Assembly: GCF_007747795.1 (NCBI RefSeq)
Contig: NZ_CP036275.1
Coordinates: 372,001-436,000 of the forward strand
Direction of reading: 5' to 3'
DNA from: Maioricimonas rarisocia
GTDB lineage: Bacteria > Planctomycetota > Planctomycetia > Planctomycetales > Planctomycetaceae
Length of the DNA stretch: 64,000 nucleotides
A program made the translations under genes and the position numbers. The notes below the pieces were generated by a model. That model saw only the letters and a list, made by a program, of their open reading frames with translations. It was not told the origin of the DNA and searched no databases. Positions 19,349 through 28,799 of this stretch are shown here, piece by piece (position 1 is the stretch's first letter; each line of letters opens with the position of its first letter).

Positions 19349-20338
19349 ATGAACAGGACAGGTGCAGGCAGGGGAACGACCGGTGGCGTCCCGCAGATGA
19401 CACCAGACGAGATCTGCATTCAACTCGCTGACGCAGCCGACAGAGATCTGGTCGGGGCGATCATGGCCTGCCGGGAGCAGCGTGAGACCATGACTCCGCT
19501 GCTGCTGAAGTGGTTTCGGCAGAGTCTCGACGAACTTCGGGAAGAGGAAGACGAATTCGTCCCGGACGAATTACCGTTCCACGTATTGTACGTGCTGGCC
19601 GAGTTCGATGCCCGGGAGGCATTGCCGATCGTCATGGAGGCGCTGCGACTTCCCGGCGATGACGTTCGCCGGTTCCTGGGAGACGGCCTCCCCGCCCTCG
19701 TGCCGCGGGTCCTTGCCACCTGGGACACCGACGACCTGAAGCACGTCCGCGAACTGCTGCTCGATCAGTCGCTGCAAACAGAAATTCGCTCGGAGGTCTC
19801 CCACGCCCTTCTGTTCCGTATTCGGGATGGACGGCTGACGCGACAGGAGGCGGCCCAGTGGTTGCGGGAGGTTCTGCGGGAGTGTTGCTCCCACAAGGAC
19901 AAATCTGGTGTCACCGCTGCAGTCTATGCTCTCTGCCAGTTCGGTCCGACGGAGGCAAGCGAGGAGATTGCTGAAGCGTACCATCGAGGACTCGTGGATA
20001 CGATTGAATGGAGCCGCGACGACTGGCACGAAGCGGCGGAAACTCCCGTCGAGGCATTTGATGAGCAGATCGCGACGCTACCCCCCGGCCCGGTGGAAGA
20101 CGCCGCCGAAGAACTCGAAGAATGGTACAGTGCGGACGAAGAGTTCGATGAAGACTACGAGCCGGAGGGACCCGACCTGGACGAGTGGCTTGGTGAGGAG
20201 CCTGAACCTCTCGAACCACCCGTCCCAGCGACCCCGTCGGTGACGGTACACAACGAGGCTCCCAAAGTCGGGCGAAACGATCCGTGTCCCTGTGGCAGCG
20301 GGAAGAAGTACAAGAAGTGCTGTGGCAAGGCCGGCTGA
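19349..20338 (+). CDS. DUF1186-like helical-repeat protein with C-terminal SEC-C zinc motif
   Basis: 329 aa. A strong ribosome site AAGGAGG (19335-19341) fixes the start. The N-terminal ~230 residues are HEAT-like helices ([25 protein letters not shown]) matching DUF1186-type proteins. A long acidic linker follows, and the protein ends with [19 protein letters not shown], the SEC-C zinc-binding motif shared with SecA and YecA-type proteins. It is probably cytoplasmic and may bind ribosomes, SecB-like partners or nucleic acid; the partner is unknown. The nucleotidyltransferase gene follows 42 bp downstream on the same strand, so an operon is likely. Confidence 0.85.
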   Translation: MNRTGAGRGTTGGVPQMTPDEICIQLADAADRDLVGAIMACREQRETMTPLLLKWFRQSLDELREEEDEFVPDELPFHVLYVLAEFDAREALPIVMEALRLPGDDVRRFLGDGLPALVPRVLATWDTDDLKHVRELLLDQSLQTEIRSEVSHALLFRIRDGRLTRQEAAQWLREVLRECCSHKDKSGVTAAVYALCQFGPTEASEEIAEAYHRGLVDTIEWSRDDWHEAAETPVEAFDEQIATLPPGPVEDAAEELEEWYSADEEFDEDYEPEGPDLDEWLGEEPEPLEPPVPATPSVTVHNEAPKVGRNDPCPCGSGKKYKKCCGKAG

Positions 20339-20380
20339 ACTGGCCACTGCCGAGCGAGTGATCACGCGACAGAAACGAAC

Positions 20381-20950
20381 ATGAGTCGACGGCCAACGCA
20401 GAAAGACATTGAGCGGCAGAATGCGTATCTTCTGCGGCAGCAGGAGAACCTGCGAAAGGCGGGGGAGCGTACAGCCCGAGAACTGTCTGAGTTCCCAGAG
20501 GTCGAGAAGATCGCGCTGTTCGGTTCGGTCTCCCGACCGCTGGAGAAGGAGATTCCCCGCTTCAGTGAGTACCGCCGGGCCGGCATCGCCGTCTACCACG
20601 AGTGCAAGGATGTCGATCTGGCCGTCTGGGTCCGTGATCTGTCCCGCGTCCGCGAGATGGGGAAGTCCCGCACGAAGGCGGTGAACGATCTGCTTGCGGA
20701 GGACAGGATCGGCATCGCTCACCACCAGGTCGACATCTTCCTGATCGAGCCGGGGACCAATCGCTACCTGGGGCGCGTGTGCAACTTCAACCAGTGTCCG
20801 AAGGCGAGGAAGAACGAGTGCCTCGTGCCCGGCTGTGGCGACACACCGTTCGTCCGACAGCACGCCGAATTCACGTTCGAAGCTGACGCGCTCTCGCCGG
20901 ACCGGAGCATCATCCTGTTCGATCGCTCTGCTGAGACGCCGGCACTCTGA
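20381..20950 (+). CDS. Minimal nucleotidyltransferase-fold protein with a Cys cluster
   Basis: 189 aa. ALFGSVSR (G48, S49) followed by CKDVDLAVWV (D77, D79) is the GS...DxD catalytic signature of the polymerase-beta-like minimal nucleotidyltransferase superfamily; VDIFLIE (about 114-120) could give the third acidic residue. The N terminus is a charged helix (about 5-35). Near the C terminus, four cysteines (C-x5-C-x8-C-x4-C, from VCNFNQC to VPGC) could bind zinc, which is unusual for MntA/KNTase-like minimal enzymes. No HEPN partner gene is adjacent. Target unknown. It ends 5 bp before the converging MscS gene. Confidence 0.75.
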   Translation: MSRRPTQKDIERQNAYLLRQQENLRKAGERTARELSEFPEVEKIALFGSVSRPLEKEIPRFSEYRRAGIAVYHECKDVDLAVWVRDLSRVREMGKSRTKAVNDLLAEDRIGIAHHQVDIFLIEPGTNRYLGRVCNFNQCPKARKNECLVPGCGDTPFVRQHAEFTFEADALSPDRSIILFDRSAETPAL

Positions 20951-20955
20951 ATCGT

Positions 20956-22437
20956 TCAGGCGGAGGTCGCCGTCGGACGCTGGCTGTCGATTGTCTTCGC
21001 TGCGGGTTCGCTGTCAGAACCGTCGAGCAGGTCGGACTGTCCCTCTTCCGGATCGCGTGACTTGCGGGCCTGATCACGGATGGTGTGCGTTTCGGTTACA
21101 AAGTCTCCTTCTGCGTCATTGCTGACCTCCTGGTCGTGCGACGTCGAGGGTGCGGCCGTGCCGTCTTCCTCGACGGCTGCCTGTGTCGCCGCTTCCTCGC
21201 CGAGCATCTGGACGGGAACGGCTTTCGGAAAGACCAGTTCGCGGGCTTCGTCCGGCATCGAAATACCGTTCGCTTCGAGTGTCCGCATCGTCTGGCGAAT
21301 GAGCGACGACTTCACCTTGACGCCACTGTACTGCTGACCGTCGACCCAGAAGTACACTCGCAGGTTGACGGTCGCCGCTCCCAGTTCCTCGACGAGAACC
21401 ATTGGCGGGGGATCGTTCAGCACGGCCGGGTGGTCGTGCAATGTCTGCATGGCGAGCTCTTGCGCGGCCGAGACCGACGCGTCGTAGCCGACTCCGACGA
21501 CGAAATCGAGACGCAGATTCGGGTTCGCCGTGTAGTTCTTGATGACGTTCTTGTAGATGGTCGCGTTCGGGATCTGGATGTGATTGCCGTCGAACGTCAT
21601 CAGCAGCGTGCCACGTGTGTTGACGCGCTGCACGATCCCTTTCTGACCGTCCACTTCGATCACGTCGCCATATTTGAACGGGTTCTGAATGCTCAGCAGG
21701 ATGCTGGCCAGAAAGTTCTCCATGATGTCACGAAACGCGACCCCGAGGACCAGACCGAACAGGCCCGTGCCACCGATGACCGTCACGGCCAGTCGCGACA
21801 GCCCCAGGACCGTCAGGACGAGGTACAGGCCCAGCACGACGACCGGGATCACAATCGCCTTGCGGGAGACTTCGTGCAGCAGTCTGTTGTCGATCGTGCT
21901 CAGGAGGCTAGCGTCTGCAATACGGACCGTCAGTTTCGTGGCGAGCCACGTGAGGACCAGAATGACGATGGCGATGCCGACGAGCGGCAAGGACTGAATC
22001 GTCGAACGGGCCATGTCGTTCAGCAGCGTGACCGCTGGAGAGATGTCCCACAGCGGCGGCTCGGTCACTCTGAGGCGGTTGACGACGGCGACGACATCTT
22101 CAGTATTGCCGGCAAGCCTGGTGGCCCACTCGCTGTGCCTGGCCTCGTTCGTCGTTCCGCGGAGAAACGCAACGCCGTCCTCGACGACCACCTCAGGATC
22201 CTCAAACCAGCCTGTCGCCTCGAGAATCTGTTGCAGACGCTCTTCGATGTCGACATCGCTGGCGACCTCGTCGACGTTCACCTGTTCCGGGACGTCCGCT
22301 GCGCCGGCATCGGCTCCGTCGCCTTCTTCTGCCGCGGCGGCGTCGCCTCCGCTCTCCTGCGGAAATGCGATCCCCGGCACAAGCACCAGTGCGACGGGGA
22401 CGATCAGGATGAACGAGCGAAGCGTCGAGAGCGACAT
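20956..22437 (-). CDS. MscS-family mechanosensitive channel with N-terminal BON domain
   Basis: 493 aa. GGAG lies 8 bases before the start. Order: Sec signal (about 1-26), an acidic low-complexity linker, a BON domain (about 60-125, ...VEDGVAFLRGTTNEARH...), transmembrane helices (about 150-260), then the MscS pore helix and beta domain (GLFGLVLGVAFRDIMENFLASI; NPFKYGDVIEVDGQKGIVQRV; IPNATIY). A polar, acidic C-terminal tail of ~80 residues follows. It opens on membrane tension to release osmolytes in hypo-osmotic shock. BON domains associate with membranes, so the fusion probably senses the envelope. Confidence 0.9.
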   Translation of the reverse strand: MSLSTLRSFILIVPVALVLVPGIAFPQESGGDAAAAEEGDGADAGAADVPEQVNVDEVASDVDIEERLQQILEATGWFEDPEVVVEDGVAFLRGTTNEARHSEWATRLAGNTEDVVAVVNRLRVTEPPLWDISPAVTLLNDMARSTIQSLPLVGIAIVILVLTWLATKLTVRIADASLLSTIDNRLLHEVSRKAIVIPVVVLGLYLVLTVLGLSRLAVTVIGGTGLFGLVLGVAFRDIMENFLASILLSIQNPFKYGDVIEVDGQKGIVQRVNTRGTLLMTFDGNHIQIPNATIYKNVIKNYTANPNLRLDFVVGVGYDASVSAAQELAMQTLHDHPAVLNDPPPMVLVEELGAATVNLRVYFWVDGQQYSGVKVKSSLIRQTMRTLEANGISMPDEARELVFPKAVPVQMLGEEAATQAAVEEDGTAAPSTSHDQEVSNDAEGDFVTETHTIRDQARKSRDPEEGQSDLLDGSDSEPAAKTIDSQRPTATSA

Positions 22438-22762
22438 ACAGGTGGCTCCGTACCGATCGGCGAGTCAACGACGGACCCGTCTGGCGTGGTGAAATGGCGT
22501 GAGCGGGCCGTGACGCCTGAGCGGCGCATCAGAAGCGAACGCAATCGCCGTGCCGACTGACGCGGGCCCTCACACGCCCGAGGGCCGGCGCCGGGCAGGC
22601 GGTCTCGAACGACCAGCTGTTCGCCCTGTGGCGATGCCCCTGAGGCTTTTCCGGTCGATCCCGGTGCGGCAATGGGCAAACGCCGGATGCGCGAGCAGCG
22701 TGCTCGCCGGGAAGCCACGGGCCAGGCGTGCGTCGTCCTGCCTGCGTGGTCGCGACGACGGC
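22438..22762. other. Intergenic, nothing recognised
   Basis: 325 bp between the MscS start and the histidine kinase stop, both on the minus strand. No REP element, RNA gene or plausible small protein was seen. It presumably contains the MscS promoter. Confidence 0.4.
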
Positions 22763-24820
22763 CTAAGAAGCTGAGTTCAGACTGGTCGAGAGCGCCTGCT
22801 GGAGCTGCTCGAGACTGACCGGCTTGACCAGGTGGTCATCAAAGCCGATCTCACTGCTCTTGCGCCGATCTTCTTCGGTTCCGTAGCCGGTCAGCGCAAT
22901 CAGTTTCGTGGCGTCGAACTGGCGGTCGGCCCGCAGCCGCTCGGCCACCTGAAATCCGTCCAGTCCGGGCAGCCCCAGGTCCAGGAAAATGACGTCCGGT
23001 TCGAACGCCTCTGCCGCCGTGATTGCGGAGGGACCGTCGTGGGCCAGTTCGATGTTCCCGACACCGATTTCCCCAAGCAGCATCCGCAGGATCTTGGCCG
23101 AGCCGATGCTGTCGTCGACCACGAGGACACGACAGTTCGGGATGTCGTGCGTTTGCGGACGGGGACGCTCGTCTCCAGCCGACCTGGGAGGGTCTGCGAG
23201 CGGCAACTGCACTGTGACTTCGGTGCCCTGACCCGGCCCGTCGCTGCGAATGGAAACGTCTCCGTCGTGCAGGTGAACCAGTTGCCGTACGAGCGTCAGC
23301 CCGATGCCCAGCCCCCCTTCCGAGCGGGCCAGTTCGCGCTCGTTCTGTGCAAACAGTTCGAACACTTCGGGGAGAAAATCGGCGTCGATGCCCACTCCGT
23401 CATCCCGGACACTCACCAGCACCGACGAGTCTTCGGTGCGGCAGCTGAGCTCCACGTGCCCGCCATTGGGGGTGTACTTGGCCGCATTGGTCAGCAGGTT
23501 GGTGAGTACCTGTTCGAGGCGGACGCGGTCGGCATGCAGCCAGACGCGCTGCGGGCTCACTTTGACCGTCAGCGTGTGGCGATGCTGTTCCATCGCCGGC
23601 CGGACAGTTGTGACCGCATGTTCGATGACTTCGTCCAGGCAGATGAGTTCGCTGCGGAGTTCGATGCGGCCGCGCATGATGCGGGAAACGTCGAGCAGGT
23701 CGTCGACCAGTCGGGCAAGATGCTGGACCTGCTGGTTCATGATCGAGAGCGTCTCGCATTCGCCTGTCTGCAGTCGCAGCAGTTCGAGTCCCGACCGGAT
23801 CGGGGCCAGCGGGTTTCTCAATTCATGGGCCAGCATGGCGAGAAACTCGTTTTTGCGCTGGTCGGCGCGGCGGAGAGTCTCCGCATTCCGTTTCAGTTCA
23901 GCCGCAATCCGCTTGCGTTCGATCCCCAGCGCGATGCTGTTGGCCACCGAATCCATGGCCTTCAGGACACTCTCCGAGAGAGCGCGACGGGAGAACATGG
24001 CCATCACGCCGACCACCCGTCCATCGACAAGTAGAGGGAAGCCGGCAAAGCCGACCATCCCCTCGCGACGGGCCCATTCCTGATCGTGGATCTGCTCGTC
24101 ACCGACGACGTGGTTGGTCAGCAGCGGCTGCTGCTCGCTGGCGATCCGGCCGATCTTGTACTGTCCGACCCGGATTCGACTGTGGCCGCCGTCCCGGTGG
24201 GTATAGATCCCGGCGCTGGCGCGGAGGATGAGTTCGTTGCTACCGTTCGGCAGCGTCCAGATACGGGCGAACGCGCCACCGAGATGTGAGACCATCAGCT
24301 CGACACAGCGCTGCAGCATGGCCGAGGTCGTGTTCTCTTCGGCGAGGGTCAGTCCGACGTCGCGGCCGAATTCCGCCAGATCACGCTGTTCGAGCAGCTC
24401 GACTTCGGCGATCCTGCGGCGGGTGATCTCCCGACCGAGTTCGTCGACTTTCTGGTTGAGCAGGACGAACTGCCCGACGGCCCGGTCCTCGACCGGAATC
24501 CGTAACAGGTACTTCTCGGCGTGCTTGTCACCGCGATTGAGCAGCCGGGCGAACATTCGCCGCGGGGCTTGCGCACAGTGCGGATGGACCGCCCCCAGGA
24601 CCTCATCCCGGCTTCGACGGCAGAGTCGGAAATGCTCCTGGAGTGCTTCCGGCGAGTCTTTGGTCAAGTCGCCCAGCGGCCGGCCCGCGAGTGATTCGCC
24701 GTCCTCGCCGAACATCTGCGCAGCGCGAGGGCTCGCCTCGATAATGCGTCCATGAACGTCGAGCAGCAGCAACGCGTCGGGAACGAGATTGGCGAATACG
24801 GAAAACGCCTCAGGAGTCAT
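22763..24820 (-). CDS. Hybrid sensor histidine kinase/response regulator (PAS-GAF-HisKA-HATPase-REC)
   Basis: 685 aa with no transmembrane segment, so cytoplasmic. Order: PAS (about 1-75, with DALLLLDVHGRIIEASPRAAQMF), a short coiled coil, GAF (about 150-300), HisKA with the phospho-acceptor His in FLAMLAHELRNPLAP (about 335), HATPase_c with N box NLLTNAAKYTPNGG and G boxes DDGVGID and GGLGIGL, then a receiver with VLVVDDS and phospho-acceptor Asp in VIFLDLGLPGLDG. It starts 16 bp after the MetOD1 gene's stop on the same strand, so the two are almost surely co-transcribed and the MetOD1 protein probably feeds into it. Confidence 0.9.
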   Translation of the reverse strand: MTPEAFSVFANLVPDALLLLDVHGRIIEASPRAAQMFGEDGESLAGRPLGDLTKDSPEALQEHFRLCRRSRDEVLGAVHPHCAQAPRRMFARLLNRGDKHAEKYLLRIPVEDRAVGQFVLLNQKVDELGREITRRRIAEVELLEQRDLAEFGRDVGLTLAEENTTSAMLQRCVELMVSHLGGAFARIWTLPNGSNELILRASAGIYTHRDGGHSRIRVGQYKIGRIASEQQPLLTNHVVGDEQIHDQEWARREGMVGFAGFPLLVDGRVVGVMAMFSRRALSESVLKAMDSVANSIALGIERKRIAAELKRNAETLRRADQRKNEFLAMLAHELRNPLAPIRSGLELLRLQTGECETLSIMNQQVQHLARLVDDLLDVSRIMRGRIELRSELICLDEVIEHAVTTVRPAMEQHRHTLTVKVSPQRVWLHADRVRLEQVLTNLLTNAAKYTPNGGHVELSCRTEDSSVLVSVRDDGVGIDADFLPEVFELFAQNERELARSEGGLGIGLTLVRQLVHLHDGDVSIRSDGPGQGTEVTVQLPLADPPRSAGDERPRPQTHDIPNCRVLVVDDSIGSAKILRMLLGEIGVGNIELAHDGPSAITAAEAFEPDVIFLDLGLPGLDGFQVAERLRADRQFDATKLIALTGYGTEEDRRKSSEIGFDDHLVKPVSLEQLQQALSTSLNSAS

Positions 24821-24836
24821 GAGCTCTCAACAGGCT

Positions 24837-25379
24837 TCAGGTCTGGTAGTATTCCCGGCCCTCAGCCGCCTGGGCGTCTGCGGTCGGCTGCAGATAAATA
24901 ACAACCCGGCAGCCCGCATCGCCGTAGGCAATCGCCTCTTCGATGGAGACTTTGGCGAACCCCAGGTTCTCCGACGCGATGACTCCGAACACGTTGGAGG
25001 TCATCATGCACAGGGCAGGGCGATCGAGCACCTTGTCGCCGAACGGACACTTCCGGTTTCCCAGAACGATCTTCTCGTCGTCCTGTTCGATAATGTAGAA
25101 GTCTCCCTCGATGCGACGCTTGAGGTCGACCAGAACCTGAGCCACCTGCTCCCGAGTAAGTTTGGGAACCTGCAAGGTCCCGCAATACTCCTCGTTGATC
25201 TGCTCCCCCATCCGCTGGCCCACAACCGAGATGAACCCCTTCGCTTCCTCGAGACCGATCACGTCCTGCAGCGTGCCGGACAGCTCCCGCAACAGTGTCC
25301 GCATGAACGGGTCACGTTCGAGCTTCACGGGCAGGTCGTTGAGAATCGGCAGCGGATTATCACTCATTGGCTGGTCCAT
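24837..25379 (-). CDS. MetOD1 (methanogen output domain 1)-like protein
   Basis: 180 aa, soluble. The C-terminal half has [23 protein letters not shown], then [11 protein letters not shown] and [11 protein letters not shown], matching the MetOD1 sensory/output domain found beside bacterial histidine kinases. Conserved Cys residues (in KCPFG, LCMM and GC) suggest a ligand or redox site. An alternative start at the fifth codon (25367) is equally possible. First gene of a two-gene operon with the hybrid kinase; I infer it is a signal-input or partner protein for that kinase. Confidence 0.75.
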   Translation of the reverse strand: MDQPMSDNPLPILNDLPVKLERDPFMRTLLRELSGTLQDVIGLEEAKGFISVVGQRMGEQINEEYCGTLQVPKLTREQVAQVLVDLKRRIEGDFYIIEQDDEKIVLGNRKCPFGDKVLDRPALCMMTSNVFGVIASENLGFAKVSIEEAIAYGDAGCRVVIYLQPTADAQAAEGREYYQT

Positions 25380-25629
25380 CCACTCGGAGAAAGCACCTGA
25401 TTGTAACCGATTTCCCGTACCGGGCGCGTCAGAATTATCACCCCAGCGCTAACCGTACTTCGTAGGAGGAGCGAATATCACCGGCGGACTCCCGTTCCCT
25501 CGGGGATTCCACCATGGGTGTCGGCGGGCGAGGTCGTGTGTCCACGGTTGGACGTTCGCCTGCTGTTATGATGAGATGGCGGCAACCTTGAACGGATCGC
25601 TGCCCTGCTGATTCGAACAGGATTGGAGA

Positions 25630-26514
25630 ATGCCACATCGACTCGACCATGCCCCGTTTCTCGTCCCGCCGGGCCGGCGCGTGCAGCTGGCGGACTACGA
25701 TCCCGGCGAGACGGCCGGTCTGGCGTCGAAGAAAGCTGCGAAGGACGCACTCCTCGAAGACGTCTCGACTCTCGCCGAAATGCAGCAACTGCTCTGGGCC
25801 AGTGCGGAGTACGGCGTACTGATCATCTTTCAGGCCCTGGACGCAGCCGGCAAGGACAGTGCCATCCGGCACGTGATGTCCGGTGTCAATCCGCAGGGCG
25901 TGGACGTGTACAGCTTCAAGGCGCCCACCGACGAGGAACGGTTGCGGCACTTTCTGTGGCGACCGGCGAAGGTGATGCCGCCGCGGGGGAGGATCTCGAT
26001 TTTCAATCGCTCGTACTACGAGGAAGTCCTTGTCGTTCGCGTCCATCCCGAATGGCTCGAGAATCAGTGGGTGCCGCGCGAGTTTCGCGATGGCGACCTC
26101 AAGGGACTGTGGCAGCAGCGGTTTGACGAGATCAATGCGTTCGAGCGGCTGATGATCGAGAACGGCGTGGTCATCATCAAGTTCTTCCTGAACGTCTCAC
26201 GGAAAGAGCAGCGCAAACGGTTCCTCGATCGACTCGACAACCCGGAGAAACACTGGAAGTTCTCCGCCAGCGACATCGAAGAACGAAGCCACTGGGACGA
26301 GTACATGCGTGCCTACGAAGACATGCTCAGCCACACGAGCACACTTCGGGCACCGTGGTACGTCATACCGGCCGATCACAAGTGGTTCACGCGCGCCTGT
26401 GTCGCGGACATCATTGCCAGCCGGATCGAGGAGCTGGACCTGTCCTTTCCCAGTCCCAGCGAGACCGAACGGCTGGCGCTGGACGCGGCCCGCGAACGGC
26501 TGAAATCGGAGTGA
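25630..26514 (+). CDS. ppk2: Polyphosphate kinase 2 family protein
   Basis: 294 aa, the usual length for a one-domain PPK2. The P-loop is QALDAAGKDSAIRH (D71 to R80). Lid and further motifs include SFKAPTDEERLRHFLWR, NRSYYEEVLVVRVHP and FFLNVSRKEQRKRFLDRL. PPK2 enzymes transfer phosphate between polyphosphate and nucleotides (usually making ADP or ATP from polyP); the preferred nucleotide cannot be read safely. Monocistronic, divergent from the MetOD1 gene. A short ACCCGC/GCGGGT hairpin overlaps the stop without a T-run. Confidence 0.92.
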   Translation: MPHRLDHAPFLVPPGRRVQLADYDPGETAGLASKKAAKDALLEDVSTLAEMQQLLWASAEYGVLIIFQALDAAGKDSAIRHVMSGVNPQGVDVYSFKAPTDEERLRHFLWRPAKVMPPRGRISIFNRSYYEEVLVVRVHPEWLENQWVPREFRDGDLKGLWQQRFDEINAFERLMIENGVVIIKFFLNVSRKEQRKRFLDRLDNPEKHWKFSASDIEERSHWDEYMRAYEDMLSHTSTLRAPWYVIPADHKWFTRACVADIIASRIEELDLSFPSPSETERLALDAARERLKSE

Positions 26515-26596
26515 CCCGCACGGCGGGTGTCGCTTCCGCCGCGCGGTGTCACCTGGTGATTCCCACCGGCTTCCGGCGAGACGGACTGTCTGCAGG

Positions 26597-27007
26597 TCAG
26601 TTGCCCATCAGGCGCTGCTCGCGGAGGTACTCTTCGACATCGCCGGGCAGGTCTTCGGCAAGGGCTTTCAGGTCGGAGACAAGTGCGTCATTCTCGTAGT
26701 CGTCCATGAGGGTCTGACCCGTATTCGCGATGTCTGCCACCGTACTTTCGTAGTCGCCGACGTCGTATCCGGGGAGCTGCTCAACCAGATCCTCCAGCAG
26801 CGGACGGGCGGCCGACGGATCTTCTTCGTACGTTTCGACAAACGTGAACACCTTCGCCTTTACGGCGACCGAATCTTCGGCCTCGAGATCGGGGGGCGTT
26901 TCGGGTGTGGGGGAATCGCGATTGGTGCAGCCAGCCGCGAGGCCGAGGGCCAGCAGAATCATTGCAGGCAGGACATGGCCGACACGCGATGAAAGAATGG
27001 CACGCAT
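26597..27007 (-). CDS. Small lipoprotein of unknown function
   Basis: About 136 aa. The start at 27007 gives a lipoprotein signal with lipobox LAAGC (MRAIL...LALGLAAGC). The mature part is acidic and helical (EDSVAVKAKVFTFVETYEEDP, DALVSDLKALAEDLPGDVEEYL). It lies about 200 bp downstream of the DUF1559 gene on the same strand. No family recognised; likely anchored in the membrane facing the periplasm. Confidence 0.7.
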   Translation of the reverse strand: MRAILSSRVGHVLPAMILLALGLAAGCTNRDSPTPETPPDLEAEDSVAVKAKVFTFVETYEEDPSAARPLLEDLVEQLPGYDVGDYESTVADIANTGQTLMDDYENDALVSDLKALAEDLPGDVEEYLREQRLMGN

Positions 27008-27149
27008 GGGGAGATGGATCTTCTTGTGATGGAAGCCGCGAGTGTTGCTCCCGCGGCCCGGGAGATGCACCCGACCGAGACGTTCCGAACGGACAGCGCG
27101 TGATGTTGGGCTGGCGGTCGCAGACTGCGGGCGCAGGGAATTGAACGAA

Positions 27150-27175
27150 CGGGCAGGCCGGGATCGACCTGCCCG
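27150..27175 (-). terminator. Hairpin downstream of the DUF1559 gene (candidate terminator)
   Basis: CGGGCAGG/CCTGCCCG arms (8 bp) around a 10-base loop, about 34 bases after the DUF1559 stop. There is no clear T-run after it on the minus strand, so it may instead be a relic of the GGCAGG-type REP palindromes. Confidence 0.3.
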
Positions 27176-27208
27176 ACAATGAACGGCATCGAAGATCGCG
27201 CGAGCGGT

Positions 27209-28333
27209 TCAGAACTCGCCGATCGTCGGTTCGCCCGGATTGCGGCGATCATATGTGGCGTTCAGGCTCGAGAGCAGCGCGTACCAGATACCGCCATCGA
27301 TGTTCTCGCTCACACTCCGGCCACTGCCGTCGCACAAGGCGACATTCGCGATGCCGACATGGTCGCTGCGGCAGCCATGGACGACGTCCTTGGCGTTGTT
27401 GGCGCTGCTGCCGGTCCGGTCGTTGCAGCGACGATTGCCACGCTGGCCGTTATCGCAATAAGGCGAGCGGTCACGAGCCCAGCTTCCCCACGTGTCCGGA
27501 TCCTTGTTCGGCGTGAGCATGCGGGAGAAGCGGGGGGTGCCGCTGTTGCCCCGCAGGCCGCCGTTGTGATCGCCGCCGTGGCCGCCGAAGGTCGCACCCA
27601 TCGCCAGACCCCACGTCCCGCGACCATCGCTCGTGTTGTCGATCGTGATGATCTCGCCGAGCATCAGCGTCTGCGACGTACCATCTTTGATTTCGCGGAT
27701 GGACGCGCCCCAGAATGTGGCCGTGTTGCAGATGCCCCGCTCTTCGAAGTCGCCATAGTCGTGACCGTCATTCACTTCATCCGTACCGTTGTTCAACCCG
27801 TAAGTGATCTTCGCGTACGGCTCGCCCATATTGCCGCCACCGCTGCTGGGACGAGGATTCGTGCGCGGCTGTGACGGGCAGGTCATGCTCGGCAGCTGCG
27901 TCGAGATCACAGGATGGTTGACCGGGTCGGACGCCGGCAATTCGAACGTGTACTGGTTGAACAACGGGGCTTGGTCGATCTGCGGCAACAGCATCGTCAC
28001 CCATGTCGCACCCCATCCTTTATTGCGTCCCCCCCACGCGTGGTAGGTGATTCCCTGTCCGCTCTGGGCGTATCCACTGGAGGTGTCGAACGGTCCACTC
28101 GGGTCGTGTCCGTTGAGGTGGACTGCTGCCGGCGGGAACTGTCCGTGAATGTCATGGTAGTTGTGGATCGCCAGCGCAATCTGGTGCATGTTGTTCTTGC
28201 ATTGCGTGCGTCTGGCTGCTTCGCGGGCCTGCTGCACAGCGGGCAGCAATAGCGCAATGAGGATCGCGATAATCGCGATGACGACCAGCAGTTCGATTAA
28301 CGTAAAGCCGCGACGAGAACGAGATGCCAACAT
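27209..28333 (-). CDS. DUF1559 prepilin-like protein
   Basis: About 374 aa. The start at 28333 has GGAGGATCTC directly upstream. A type IV-pilin-like N terminus, [19 protein letters not shown], carries the G/F cleavage point for prepilin peptidase. The H-X9-DG type C terminus ([21 protein letters not shown]) marks the large DUF1559 family (formerly SBP_bac_10) expanded in planctomycetes. These form pseudopilin-like surface or secretion structures; the precise role is unknown. Confidence 0.92.
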   Translation of the reverse strand: MLASRSRRGFTLIELLVVIAIIAILIALLLPAVQQAREAARRTQCKNNMHQIALAIHNYHDIHGQFPPAAVHLNGHDPSGPFDTSSGYAQSGQGITYHAWGGRNKGWGATWVTMLLPQIDQAPLFNQYTFELPASDPVNHPVISTQLPSMTCPSQPRTNPRPSSGGGNMGEPYAKITYGLNNGTDEVNDGHDYGDFEERGICNTATFWGASIREIKDGTSQTLMLGEIITIDNTSDGRGTWGLAMGATFGGHGGDHNGGLRGNSGTPRFSRMLTPNKDPDTWGSWARDRSPYCDNGQRGNRRCNDRTGSSANNAKDVVHGCRSDHVGIANVALCDGSGRSVSENIDGGIWYALLSSLNATYDRRNPGEPTIGEF

Positions 28334-28799
28334 GAGATCCTCCGCGAGAAGAAAGGAAAAATCGCGCGTTTGGCCCGCAGAGTCCACGAAACCACGCTGA
28401 GCGTGGAACAACGAGGAATGACTTCGAATTGTGATCGTTGAACGTTCGTACGGACCGTGCTGACTGCCGGTCCGAATATGACGTCGAGCCGCGGGATATC
28501 ACCGGGCTGCGATCAGGATCGAGTTGGAGCCGTCAAGGATCTTCGAGTGAAGGCGTCTGAGAAGTGAAGGCGAGGCTAACAGCGCTGCGGGAGGATTTCA
28601 ATTACTTTGTTGCGAAATGCGGCAAGACGCCCGGGGGCACACGAGTTGAGCAGCTTCGCTGGTGAGGTGACTTTGAACGCATCGGAGCGACAGATGCGCG
28701 CAGCAGGTGCTCTCAGAGGGCGACGAACCGTCGTGGTGCTCCTGCCCGTCACCGAAGCAAAGGAATGCTGCTGCGTGTTCGAGCTGTGCGCGCCGTTCT
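28334..28799. other. Intergenic region between DUF1501 and DUF1559
   Basis: 466 bp, GC-mixed, both neighbours on the minus strand. It presumably holds the DUF1559 promoter and the terminator of the DUF1501 cassette. No repeats of the REP type and no convincing small gene were seen. Confidence 0.4.
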
